DNA of 13,204 nt from CAVPEW01 sp050247895 (GTDB taxonomy: Bacteria > Actinomycetota > Acidimicrobiia > Acidimicrobiales > VFJN01): contig JBFWTJ010000087.1 in assembly GCA_050247895.1 (NCBI GenBank), forward strand, positions 1 to 13,204, written 5' to 3'. The notes under the pieces are model-generated. The model had not been told where the DNA came from. It was given only the letters and a program-made list of their open reading frames with translations, and searched no databases. Made by a program: the position numbers and the translations under genes. This document shows, piece by piece, positions 1-7,318 of the stretch (the stretch's first letter is position 1; each line of letters starts with the position of its first letter).

Positions 1-1
1 C

Positions 2-1414
2 CTGGGCGTGGCGGTGGCGGCGTCCACCGCGGTGCTGGGCACGGCCCTGGCTTGGCTGCTGACCCGCAGCGACCTGCCCGGCCGGCGGGTCCTCGCCGTG
101 GCCGCCCCGCTGCCGCTGGTGTTCCCCTCCTTCGTGGGCGCCTTCGCCCTGCGCAACGCGCTGGTGCCCGGGGGCCTGCTCGCCACCTGGTTCGGCCTGG
201 ACGGCTGGCGGGCCGAGGGCTTCACCGGGGCGTGGCTGGTGATGACCCTGTTCACCTACCCGTACGTGCTGCTCCCGGTGGCGGCCCGGCTGGCCGCCCT
301 GCCGCCCTCGCTCGAGGAGAGCGCCCGCCTGCTCGGCCGCCGACCGGCCGAGGTCTTCCGGACCGTCGTGCTGCCCCAGGTCGCCGGGGCCGTGCAGGCC
401 GGCGCGCTGCTCGTGTTCCTCTACGTCGTGAGCGACTTCGGCGCCGTGCAGCTCCTGCGCTACGACACGCTGACCCGGGCCATCTACGAGACGCGGCTGA
501 CCGACCGGTCCCGGTCGCTGGCCCTGGCCCTGCTGCTGGCGGCGGTGGCCCTGGCCGTGGTGGTGGTCGAGCGGGAGCTGTCCCGCCGGCGCCCGGCCAC
601 GCCGTCGGTGCGGGGCCGGGTCCCGCTGCGGGTCCCGCTGGGCCGCTGGCGGTGGCCCGCGCTGGCCGGCGTCGTCGCGGTCGTCGGCGCCGCGCTGGTC
701 GGCCCGCTGCTCTCGCTCGGCTTCTGGGTGTGGCGGGGCCTGGACGCGTCGGCCGACCCGTGGGCGACGCTGGGGGACGACCTGTCGGCGCTGGGCCCCG
801 CGACCTGGAACACGGCCTGGGTGAGCGCCCTCACCGCGGGCGTGGCCGTGGCCGCCGTGCTGCCCGTCGCCTACCTCACCACCCGGTACAGGTCCCGGCT
901 GGCAGCGCCGGTCAACGCCCTGGTCGTGTCGGGCTTCGCCCTGCCCGGCCTGGTGGTCGCCCTGTCGGTCGTGTTCCTGGTCCTCCAGGGGCCCGACGTG
1001 CTCTCGGGCCTCTACAACACCTTCGCCGTGCTGGTGTTCGCCTACGTCGTGCACTTCGGGGCCCAGTCGATGCGGGCGGCCCAGGTCGCGGTCGGCGCGG
1101 TGCCGGACCGGCTCGAGGACGCGGCGCGGATGCTGGGCGCGGGCCGGGCGCGGCGGTTCCGGACGGTGGAGCTGCCGCTGATGCTTCCCGGCCTGGCCGC
1201 GGGGGCCGGTCTGGTGCTCCTGTCGACCATGAAGGAGCTGCCCGCCACCCTGCTCGTCGCGCCGCGGGGGTTCGAGACGCTGGCCACGCGCATGTGGGGC
1301 CACACCGAGGACGGCTTCCTGGCCCGGGCCGGCCTGGCCTCGCTGGTGCTGGTCGCGGTGTCAGGCTTGCTGACGTGGCTGCTGGTGGTGCGCCGGTCCG
1401 AGCGCCTGGCGTGA
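2..1414 (+). CDS. Fe(III)-type ABC transporter permease (two fused domains), 5' end outside window
   Basis: Integral membrane permease of the FbpB/SfuB/ThiP type, in which two permease domains are fused in one chain. It would move a periplasmically bound substrate, most likely ferric iron, using a separate ATPase and binding protein. The frame is open from base 2 with no start context, so the N-terminus lies upstream; about 470 codons are visible against roughly 520-560 usual for the family. Counting from the GTG at base 8, two EAA cytoplasmic loops that dock the ATPase are seen: residues 103-123 (EESARLLG...VLP) and 370-390 (EDAARMLG...ELP). Hydrophobic helices surround both loops, and a basic linker near 190-212 separates the halves. 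The tail motif STMKELPATLL is typical of iron permeases. Its TGA overlaps the next gene's GTG (GTGA), so the two are translationally coupled. The adjacent DtxR-family gene supports a metal substrate. Thiamine or another substrate cannot be excluded. Confidence 0.85.
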   Translation: MGVAVAASTAVLGTALAWLLTRSDLPGRRVLAVAAPLPLVFPSFVGAFALRNALVPGGLLATWFGLDGWRAEGFTGAWLVMTLFTYPYVLLPVAARLAALPPSLEESARLLGRRPAEVFRTVVLPQVAGAVQAGALLVFLYVVSDFGAVQLLRYDTLTRAIYETRLTDRSRSLALALLLAAVALAVVVVERELSRRRPATPSVRGRVPLRVPLGRWRWPALAGVVAVVGAALVGPLLSLGFWVWRGLDASADPWATLGDDLSALGPATWNTAWVSALTAGVAVAAVLPVAYLTTRYRSRLAAPVNALVVSGFALPGLVVALSVVFLVLQGPDVLSGLYNTFAVLVFAYVVHFGAQSMRAAQVAVGAVPDRLEDAARMLGAGRARRFRTVELPLMLPGLAAGAGLVLLSTMKELPATLLVAPRGFETLATRMWGHTEDGFLARAGLASLVLVAVSGLLTWLLVVRRSERLA

Positions 1415-2913
1415 CGCGCCCGGCCCTGCGGGGCGCGCTGGTCGGCATCGGCCTGCTCACCTTCGCCTGGGCCCTGCTGGGCCTGGGCGCCCGGGCCACC
1501 TACGGGGCCCGCACCACCGCCGACGAGCCCCAGTACCTGCTCACCGCCCTGTCGCTGTGGGAGGACCGCAGCCTGGCCATCGGCGACGAGCTCGACGAGC
1601 AGCGCTGGCGGGACTTCCACGAGGCCCTCCTGCCGGTGCAGACCCAGCCCGTGGACGACGACGGCACGGTGGTCTCCCCGCACGACCCGCTGCTGCCGGT
1701 CCTGCTCGCCGTGCCGGTCGGCCTGGCCGGCTGGGCCGGGGCCAAGGCCGCGCTCGCCGCGCTGGCCGGCGTGCTCGCCGCCCTGCTGGTGTGGACCGCG
1801 GTGCGCCGCTTCGGCGTCGACCGGACGACCGCGCTGGTGGTCGTGGGTGCCTTCTCGCTCACCGCGCCGCTCACCGCCTACGCCACCCAGGTGTACCCGG
1901 AGCTCCCCGCGGCGCTGGCCGTGACCGTGGCCCTGGCCGCGCTGACCGGTCCCCTGGACCGCTCGGGCCGGCTCGTGCTGGCCGGCGCGGTCGTGGCGCT
2001 GCCGTGGCTGGGCGTGAAGTACGCGCCGGTGGCCGCCGTGCTCGCCGTGGCCGCGCTGGCGCTGCTGTGGCGTCGGGGCGACCGGGCCGCCACGGGCTGG
2101 ACGGTGGCGGGGCTGGCCGGGGCGGGGTTGGTGTTCCTGGTCGCGCACCGGGTGCTCTACGGCGGTTGGACCGTCTACGCCGCCGGGGACCACTTCGTGA
2201 CCGGGGAGCTGGGGGTGATGGGCTTCGAACCCGACTACCTGGGCCGGACCCGGCGCCTGGCCGGGCTCCTGCTGGACCGCGACTTCGGCCTGGCCGCCTG
2301 GTCGCCGGTGTTCCTGGCCGCGGTGCCGGCCCTGGCCGCGCTGGTCCGCCGTCGCCCGGCCGGTTGGGCGACGCTGGTCGGGACCCTGGCCGCCGGCTGG
2401 GCCACGGCCACCTGGGTCGCCTTCACGATGCACGGCTGGTGGTGGCCTGGTCGTCAGACGGTCGTGGTGGTGCCCTGCGTCGTGCTGACCGTGGCCTGGT
2501 GGGTCGACCGCCTCGACGCCCGTCGGGCCCGGGCGGTGGTCGCCGGGCTGGGTGCGCTGGGCGCGCTGTTCTGGGGCTGGTTCGTCGTCGAGGTGCTGGC
2601 CGGGGGGCGGCGCCTGATCATCGACGTCGAGTCGACGTCGGACCCGCTCCTGCGGGCGTGGCGGTCGGTGCTACCCGACTACCGCGACGGCGGTGTGGCC
2701 CCGTGGCTGTGGCAGGCGCTGTGGCTGGCGATGCTGGCCGGCGCCGCGGCGTGGGCCTGGCAGGGTGCCGGGGGTGGCGCGCCGGCGGGCGGGGGCGGGC
2801 GGTCGGCCCGGTCCGGCCCGGGTTCAGGTGGTGACGAGGATCCGGCGGCTGGCGAAGGCGCCGATGCCGATGTGCCGGCCCTCGATCTCCACGGTGGTCG
2901 TCCCGTCGGGTGA
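1411..2913 (+). CDS. GT-C-like multi-spanning membrane protein (possible glycosyltransferase)
   Basis: A 500-residue protein of about ten or more hydrophobic segments, starting at the GTG that overlaps the permease stop by four bases. After the first helix (residues about 8-28) it has an acidic pair in the first extracytoplasmic loop, D38-E39 in TADEPQYLL, followed by LTALSLWEDRSLAI. This layout is characteristic of GT-C enzymes (dolichyl/polyprenyl-phosphate-sugar users), where the loop-1 acid is catalytic. The family call is an inference from topology and this motif, not full recognition. From about residue 450 the sequence becomes a Gly/Ala/Pro-rich soluble tail, and the last 30 codons lie antisense to the 3' end of the dtxR-like gene. 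The tail could be a read-on extension after loss of the original stop. Coupling to the permease suggests co-expression, but a link between glycosylation and iron uptake is not evident. Confidence 0.6.
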   Translation: MTRPALRGALVGIGLLTFAWALLGLGARATYGARTTADEPQYLLTALSLWEDRSLAIGDELDEQRWRDFHEALLPVQTQPVDDDGTVVSPHDPLLPVLLAVPVGLAGWAGAKAALAALAGVLAALLVWTAVRRFGVDRTTALVVVGAFSLTAPLTAYATQVYPELPAALAVTVALAALTGPLDRSGRLVLAGAVVALPWLGVKYAPVAAVLAVAALALLWRRGDRAATGWTVAGLAGAGLVFLVAHRVLYGGWTVYAAGDHFVTGELGVMGFEPDYLGRTRRLAGLLLDRDFGLAAWSPVFLAAVPALAALVRRRPAGWATLVGTLAAGWATATWVAFTMHGWWWPGRQTVVVVPCVVLTVAWWVDRLDARRARAVVAGLGALGALFWGWFVVEVLAGGRRLIIDVESTSDPLLRAWRSVLPDYRDGGVAPWLWQALWLAMLAGAAAWAWQGAGGGAPAGGGGRSARSGPGSGGDEDPAAGEGADADVPALDLHGGRPVG

Positions 2914-3492
2914 GGTCGCGGTCAGCCGGCCCTGCCGGCCCGGGACCAGCGCGGAGGCCTCGAGGAACTCGAGCAGGCCGGGCGTGAACTCCAACTCCTC
3001 GGGGATCCGGCTCACCGTGAAGCCGGTGCCCACGTTCACGTCGGCCAGGGCGACGGTGGCGGGGGGCTCGTAGTTCGCCCCGGGGATGGGGTTGCCGTGG
3101 GGGCAGGTGGTCGGGTCGTTGAGGACCCGGACCATGGCCGTCTCCACGTTCTCGGAGATGACGTGCTCCCAGCGCCCGGCCTCCTTGTGGGCGTCGGCCC
3201 ACGACAGCCCGAGCATGTCGGTGAGGAAGCGCTCGGCCAGCCGGTGGCGGCGCACGGTCCGCTCGGCCAGGCGCTGGCCGGCGGGGGCCAGCGCGATGCG
3301 GGTGCCGTTGATCTCGACCAGGCCCTCGGCCTCGAGGCGCTTGACCATCTCCGACACGGCGGGACGGGACACGTCGAGCCGTTCGGCGATGCGTGCCTGG
3401 ATCACCTCGACGTCGTCCTCGCGGAGCTCGAAGATCGCCTCGCAGTACTCCTCGAACGCCGGGTGGAACTCGGGGGTCTGGTAGTCGGCCAC
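2824..3492 (-). CDS. DtxR/IdeR/MntR-family metal-dependent transcriptional regulator
   Basis: A 222-residue DNA-binding repressor that normally binds DNA when loaded with Fe(II) or Mn(II). Three family domains are in order: winged helix (about 1-75, recognition segment DVSRPAVSEMVKRLEAEGLV), dimerisation/metal domain (about 76-145, RRHRLAERFLTDMLGL then RWEHVISENVE and GNPIPG), and an SH3-like FeoA-type domain (about 150-222). Aligned by eye to DtxR, the ancillary ligands H83, E87 and H102 are present, as are E109 and H110 of the primary site. The DtxR Cys ligand (Glu in MntR) is Gly106, and the DtxR Met10 position is Glu15, with Glu18 matching MntR Glu11. Metal preference is therefore unclear. 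The GTG start at 3492 follows TAGCCT by six bases with no Shine-Dalgarno, suggesting a leaderless mRNA. It converges on and overlaps the membrane-protein gene. The neighbouring iron permease is its likeliest target. Confidence 0.88.
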   Translation of the reverse strand: MADYQTPEFHPAFEEYCEAIFELREDDVEVIQARIAERLDVSRPAVSEMVKRLEAEGLVEINGTRIALAPAGQRLAERTVRRHRLAERFLTDMLGLSWADAHKEAGRWEHVISENVETAMVRVLNDPTTCPHGNPIPGANYEPPATVALADVNVGTGFTVSRIPEELEFTPGLLEFLEASALVPGRQGRLTATSPDGTTTVEIEGRHIGIGAFASRRILVTT

Positions 3493-3498
3493 GCGACA

Positions 3499-3504
3499 AG
3501 GCTA
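3499..3504 (-). promoter_or_regulatory. -10 element of a leaderless promoter for the dtxR-like gene
   Basis: On the minus strand TAGCCT lies six bases before the GTG at 3492. It fits the TANNNT -10 form of actinobacterial leaderless promoters, in which transcription begins at or next to the start codon. No Shine-Dalgarno and no convincing -35 are visible. The same hexamer, spacing and start codon occur before lhr. Confidence 0.5.
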
Positions 3505-3584
3505 CCGGCGTGCCGTCCGCAGGCCGATGCGAACGGGGCGCGGCGCCGCCGGTCGGTCATCCCCGCGTCAGGCGGCGGGAGCGG

Positions 3585-4538
3585 TCAGGCGTCGAGGGCG
3601 AGGCGGGCCAGGCGCAGCTCGGGGCTGTCCTTGGTCGCGTTCTCCGGTGGTTCGCCGCAGACCAGGACGGGGACCCGCCGGTGGACGGCCACGGTGCCGG
3701 TGGCCCGGCCGGTCCTGCCGTCGGGCCACCGCCAGGCCAGGGCGACCTCGGCCACCTGGCCGGAGGGCTGGAGGTCGGTCGTGGCCCCGGTCACCTCGGC
3801 GTCGAGCCACGCCCATCCGACGTGTTCGAACACGGCCCGTTCGAGGGCCTGGCCCCAGTCGTCCAGGGCGGTGGTGCCGCGCTGGTGGCGGTGGAGGTCG
3901 GCGACGGGACCGGACCGGCCGACGATGCGGTCCAGCAGCCCGGCGTCGAGGTGGGCCCAGGCCCGCCCGTCGGGGAACGTGTAGCTGGTCGGGGCGAAGC
4001 GGTGGCCGCCGGTGTGCGAGCAGCGCCGGACCCGCACCCCGTCCCAGCGGGCGGCGACCTCGGCGTGCAGGAGCGTGCCGTAGCGCCCGCAGCAGGCGTC
4101 GCGCTTGCCGTGCGAGCAGATGAGGACGTCGGGCGGGGCGTCGCCCACCGCGGTGGGGCCGGCCAGGGCCGGGTCGGCCACCAGGGCGTCGAGCAGCCGG
4201 GGGAGCTGGGCGGTGTCGACCTCGTGGTCGGTCCCGGCGAAGCGGTGGGTGCCGGTGCGCCGCCACGCCGTGACGGCGGTGCGGGCGTGGGGCCGCTCGG
4301 AGTGCGGGGGCACGGCCAGGACCCGGGTGGTCCCTCCGGCCTCGGCGGCCCGGGCCAGCGCGGGGATCCCGCCGACGTCCTTGGGCCAGGGGAGGGGTGC
4401 CTCGACGAGCAGGAAGGCGTCGTACCGGCCGGCCGAGCCGATGGGGTCGACGCCCTCGGCCGCGGTCCAGGGCGAGCACCGGTGGTCGGCAGCTTCGGGC
4501 GCCTCGATGGCGGTGCCAAGGTGTGTCATCGGATCCAT
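3585..4538 (-). CDS. Sucrase/ferredoxin-like protein, probable bis-histidine [2Fe-2S] protein
   Basis: A 317-residue cytosolic protein of the sucrase/ferredoxin-like family (thioredoxin-like ferredoxin fold, relatives of yeast Apd1 and Aim32). The family hallmark CSHGKRDACCG is at 141-151 and CSHTGGHRFAPTSYTFPDG at 173-191. Apd1/Aim32 proteins hold a non-Rieske [2Fe-2S] cluster with two Cys and two His; the matching residues here would be C141, C150, H175 and H179 (Cx8C plus Hx3H). 'Sucrase' is a historical label and sugar hydrolysis is not implied. The physiological electron partner is unknown. ATG 4538 is used; M4 (ATG at 4529) is an alternative and neither has a clear Shine-Dalgarno. A TACCTT hexamer twelve bases upstream of ATG 4538 could be the -10 of a very short leader. 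It lies 92 bases upstream of the dtxR-like gene on the same strand, consistent with an iron-related block. The GntR gene upstream differs in composition, so co-transcription with it is doubtful. Confidence 0.82.
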   Translation of the reverse strand: MDPMTHLGTAIEAPEAADHRCSPWTAAEGVDPIGSAGRYDAFLLVEAPLPWPKDVGGIPALARAAEAGGTTRVLAVPPHSERPHARTAVTAWRRTGTHRFAGTDHEVDTAQLPRLLDALVADPALAGPTAVGDAPPDVLICSHGKRDACCGRYGTLLHAEVAARWDGVRVRRCSHTGGHRFAPTSYTFPDGRAWAHLDAGLLDRIVGRSGPVADLHRHQRGTTALDDWGQALERAVFEHVGWAWLDAEVTGATTDLQPSGQVAEVALAWRWPDGRTGRATGTVAVHRRVPVLVCGEPPENATKDSPELRLARLALDA

Positions 4539-4575
4539 GGCCTGAGCCGGAAGGTAGGTCGGGCCCCGTCAAACG

Positions 4576-4634
4576 TACTGTGCGTCGTGGCGCTCCTGGA
4601 CGAGGCGGCCCGGGTGGGTCTGTGCGGCGACGGG
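4576..4634 (+). pseudogene. Possible truncated gene start next to the accessory-region edge
   Basis: TACTGT (4576-4581) is followed after five bases by GTG at 4587, which opens a GC-rich frame reading as VALLDEAARVGLCGDG before composition changes near 4630 and the frame runs antisense through the GntR gene. The arrangement matches the leaderless starts seen elsewhere in the window, and it would be divergent from the ferredoxin-like gene. It may be the stub of a native gene cut when the lower-GC cassette inserted. The LCGD string also recalls the FAD-binding end of some flavin amine oxidases, which would make it a C-terminal scrap instead. With only about 16 codons of native-looking sequence it could be chance. 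Confidence 0.2.
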
Positions 4635-5390
4635 TCAGAGTGGTGCTTGGGCACGTCGACCCTCGGGGATCGAGACGACGGTCTCCGCCCCCAGGCGGCT
4701 CAGAGATATCGCCGTGATCTCCTCGAGGTGCTGGAGCCAGTGGGCCTCGGCCGCGTCGGCCTCTCCGGCCTCGATCATGTCGATGACCGCACCATGGGAT
4801 GCCGAGGCCGATGCCGCGACATCCACCACGTCGTGGGGCCCGAGGCCCAGGAAGGTCGAGAATTCGTGTGCCTCGACGATCTCCATCAAGGTCTGGCCCA
4901 TCGCTGCCAGCGTCCGGTTCTCGGTCAGCTCGACCAGTAGGTGGTGGAACCGCGTCGCGTGTCGTGGATATCGGGCCCTGTCCCCGATCAGCGTCGTCGT
5001 CTCGTCGTTGTGGGCGCGCAGGCGGGCGATCAGGCGAGGGTCCCGATGCCGGGCGAGCTGGCGGACCATGAACGGCTCGAAGTGAGCCCGAGCTTCCATC
5101 AGGTCGGCCAGCGTCACGTCACGGACTCGTAGGACCAGGCCGATCTGCCTGGCGGCCGCGCTCACCGAAGGCACGAGGATCCGAGCTCCACCCGACGATC
5201 CACGCCTGATCGAGATCAGCGACTCGCTCTCGAGGATGCGGAGTGCTTCCCGGACGACGGGCCGCGACACGCCGTGGAGCTCCGCCAACTGGCTCTCGCT
5301 CGGCAACACGTCACCCGGAGACGTCTCACCCGAGGCGATCCCAGCCCTGATGCAGTCGGCCACGACCGACGCGGCCTTGGGTGTGTTCAT
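4635..5390 (-). CDS. GntR-family (FadR subfamily, FCD domain) transcriptional regulator
   Basis: A 251-residue regulator, probably a repressor of the surrounding catabolic genes released by a pathway metabolite. The N-terminal winged helix (about 5-75) shows the classic GDVLPSESQLAELHGVSRPVVREALRILESESLI. The helical FCD ligand domain (about 92-235) follows, with EARAHFEPFMVRQLA, RFHHLLVELTENRTL and SHGAVIDMIEAGEADAAEAHWLQHLEE. FCD domains usually hold a metal through one Asp and three His. H149, H199 and H221 sit in the His positions, but the Asp four residues before the first His is Ala145. ATG 5390 is chosen because the family begins shortly before the winged helix. An in-frame ATG at 5447 would add 19 residues and follows no clear signal. 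The gene lies 161 bases after the amidohydrolase in the same direction, so it may share that transcript or have its own promoter. Confidence 0.88.
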   Translation of the reverse strand: MNTPKAASVVADCIRAGIASGETSPGDVLPSESQLAELHGVSRPVVREALRILESESLISIRRGSSGGARILVPSVSAAARQIGLVLRVRDVTLADLMEARAHFEPFMVRQLARHRDPRLIARLRAHNDETTTLIGDRARYPRHATRFHHLLVELTENRTLAAMGQTLMEIVEAHEFSTFLGLGPHDVVDVAASASASHGAVIDMIEAGEADAAEAHWLQHLEEITAISLSRLGAETVVSIPEGRRAQAPL

Positions 5391-5551
5391 CGGTGCACCC
5401 CGGGCATCCCGCGATCGGCCCCCTCCTACCGGATCGGCTGCCACCATATCCGCCGACGACTGCCGATCCGGGATGTGGTGAGGCCCGGGGTGACGCGGGG
5501 CCGCGGTGGCCGGGGGCGACCTGAGCAGGACGGCATCGGCACCGTTCGGGG
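5391..5551. other. Intergenic gap between amidohydrolase and GntR genes
   Basis: This 161-base gap has no credible gene. On the minus strand a purine-rich run (GGAGGGGG) near 5420-5427 resembles a Shine-Dalgarno but is about 30 bases from the GntR ATG. A weak inverted repeat ACCGT-N11-ACGGT (5541-5561) overlaps the amidohydrolase stop. No rho-independent terminator with a U-run is visible, so read-through from the amidohydrolase is plausible. Confidence 0.4.
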
Positions 5552-7270
5552 TCAGGACGGTTCTCCGGTATCTCGTCCCGACCTCATGACGCGGCCAGGA
5601 AGTCGGCCGGTGTACTCGGCCCGGTCCAAGACCTTGACTCCGTTCACGAAGACCTTCTCGACCCCGTCCGCCTCGGCGAAGATCCGGTGCGCGCCGCCCG
5701 GCAGATCGGCTCGGGTCCGGGCCGGCCGTGGGCCGACGCTCGTCTCGTCGAAGAGCACGACATCGGCGTGCCACCCGCTGAGGAGTCGCCCTCGATGGCG
5801 TAGCCCGTAGAGCCGTGCCGGTACGTCGGTCAGTTGGTGGACGGCTTGCTCGAGCGACAGGAGCCCCATCTTCCGCACGGCGTTGCCCAGCAGCGACGTG
5901 GAGTAGGTCGCACCACAGATCATGTCGAGGTGCGCGCCTGCATCGGAACCGCCGATCACGGTGTGGGGATCGCGCCAGACCTCGGCCCGGATCGCCCAGC
6001 TCTCGGGATCCTCGCCGGCACCGGGAACGATGAAGCGCGTGCGCAGCTCGTCGGACACCGCGATGTCGAGCATCGATGTGAAGGGGACGGTCCGCCTCTC
6101 GACGGCGATCTCGCCGAGGCGCTTGCCCTCGGCACCACGGTTCTGCGGGGAGAAGGTCTCTGCCACGACGAGGTCGTCCCAGTGGGCGAGGCGACCGAGC
6201 ACCCCGCCGGAGCGAGCGACCTCCTCGGCTCCGGCCCGGAGGGCTTCTACCTGCCGGCCGTCCTGGAGGGCGGCGATCCTCTCTGGGATGGGCAACGACA
6301 TGACCGGGGCCCAACCCGGCAGGGCATCGAAGAGGAAGCCCGAGGCCAGGGTCACCGACAGCCGTTGCACCTCGGGCAGCGTGAGGGCGACGACTCGGGC
6401 GCCGCGAGCTCGGGCGGCGACGGACGCTCGGAGGAGGCCGGGGTGTTCGTCGGGCGTCTGTGAGGAGAGGACGAGCAGGTTCCAGTTGAGAGGTCGGCCG
6501 GAGGCGAGCGACATGCCGACCATCAGGTCGACCGTGGCGTCGTCGAAGCTGTGGACGTCCTCGGGGATCATCTCCAACGATGTCCCCGGGTGGTCCTTGA
6601 GGCACGCGGCGAGCAGGAGGAGCTCGTCGGCGTCGCTCAGCCTCGACGGCACCGGACGTCCGTCTCCATCGCTGTGGGTCACGGACCGGGATGTGGAGAA
6701 GCCCAGCGCGCCGGCGTCGAGCGCCTCGTGCAGGATCTCGGACATCGCGACGAGCTCGCGGTCGGTGGCGGGGCGCTCGCCTGCAGCAGGGCCCATGGCG
6801 GCGCGGCGAAGGGTGGAGTGCCCCACCAGGAAGCCGGCGTTCAATGCGATGGCACCCTCGAACCTGTCGAGCCACGTCCCGAACGACGTCCAGTCCCAGG
6901 ACAGGCCGTCCCGCAGGCTCTGGGCGGGCATGCCCTCGACCTTCTCGAGCATGCGGATCAGGTAGTCGGCGTCGCTCGGGTTCAGGGGTGCGACCCCGAA
7001 TCCGCAGTTGCCGCCGATCACGGTCGTGACCCCGTGTTGCATCGACGGCGTCGCCATCGGATCCCACGAGAGCTGGGCGTCGTAGTGGGTGTGGATGTCC
7101 ACGAAGCCCGGAGCCGCGATCAGCCCCTCGCCGTCCACGACGTTGCGGGCGGGCTCGTCAGGACCGACCTCCATGACGAGGCGGCCCTCGACGATGCCGA
7201 GGGCTCCCGCCGTCCGGGGTGTCCCGGTGCCGTCGACGATCTGGACGTCGCGGATCAGTGTGTCGAGCAT
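5552..7270 (-). CDS. D-aminoacylase-like amidohydrolase (N-acyl-D-amino-acid deacylase family)
   Basis: A 572-residue cytosolic metallohydrolase of the amidohydrolase superfamily, in the branch usually annotated N-acyl-D-amino-acid deacylase; such enzymes cleave amide bonds, and the substrate here is unknown. Visible landmarks are the small N-terminal beta domain (1-55, start RDVQIVDGTG), the metal motif PGFVDIHTHYD (H60, H62), GGNCG with C89, ALGFSTSR (186-193), the catalytic-Asp motif GGSDAGAHLDM (D441), and the C-terminal return of the beta domain (RGRLLSGWHADVVLFD, VFVNGVKVLD). The two His-bearing strands of true D-aminoacylases are replaced near 228-236 (TSLEMIPED) and 258-264 (PLNWNLL) by segments lacking His, so metal binding differs. 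ATG 7270 has a purine-rich GGAAGGAAG about 11 bases upstream. It lies 48 bases after the binding-protein gene, so the two form an operon; imported solute is a natural substrate candidate. Confidence 0.85.
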   Translation of the reverse strand: MLDTLIRDVQIVDGTGTPRTAGALGIVEGRLVMEVGPDEPARNVVDGEGLIAAPGFVDIHTHYDAQLSWDPMATPSMQHGVTTVIGGNCGFGVAPLNPSDADYLIRMLEKVEGMPAQSLRDGLSWDWTSFGTWLDRFEGAIALNAGFLVGHSTLRRAAMGPAAGERPATDRELVAMSEILHEALDAGALGFSTSRSVTHSDGDGRPVPSRLSDADELLLLAACLKDHPGTSLEMIPEDVHSFDDATVDLMVGMSLASGRPLNWNLLVLSSQTPDEHPGLLRASVAARARGARVVALTLPEVQRLSVTLASGFLFDALPGWAPVMSLPIPERIAALQDGRQVEALRAGAEEVARSGGVLGRLAHWDDLVVAETFSPQNRGAEGKRLGEIAVERRTVPFTSMLDIAVSDELRTRFIVPGAGEDPESWAIRAEVWRDPHTVIGGSDAGAHLDMICGATYSTSLLGNAVRKMGLLSLEQAVHQLTDVPARLYGLRHRGRLLSGWHADVVLFDETSVGPRPARTRADLPGGAHRIFAEADGVEKVFVNGVKVLDRAEYTGRLPGRVMRSGRDTGEPS

Positions 7271-7318
7271 CTGTTGCGGTCTTCCTTCCGAGTCCGAGCG
7301 TCGCCGTGCCCGGTCGCG

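Noticed and set aside
52..1410. Upstream extension of the GT-C-like protein frame through the permease gene
   Set aside because: It is Arg/Pro/Gly-rich out-of-frame reading of the permease. The GTG at 1411 overlaps the permease stop in the usual coupled form.
1042..2433. 463-codon minus-strand open frame
   Set aside because: It is His/Gln/Gly/Arg-rich and antisense to the permease and membrane-protein genes, as expected from GC-rich third positions. It has no domain or motif.
5391..7067. Long minus-strand frame running into the GntR gene from upstream
   Set aside because: The part above 5390 is an Arg/Pro-rich shadow of the amidohydrolase. Only the GntR portion has real protein character.
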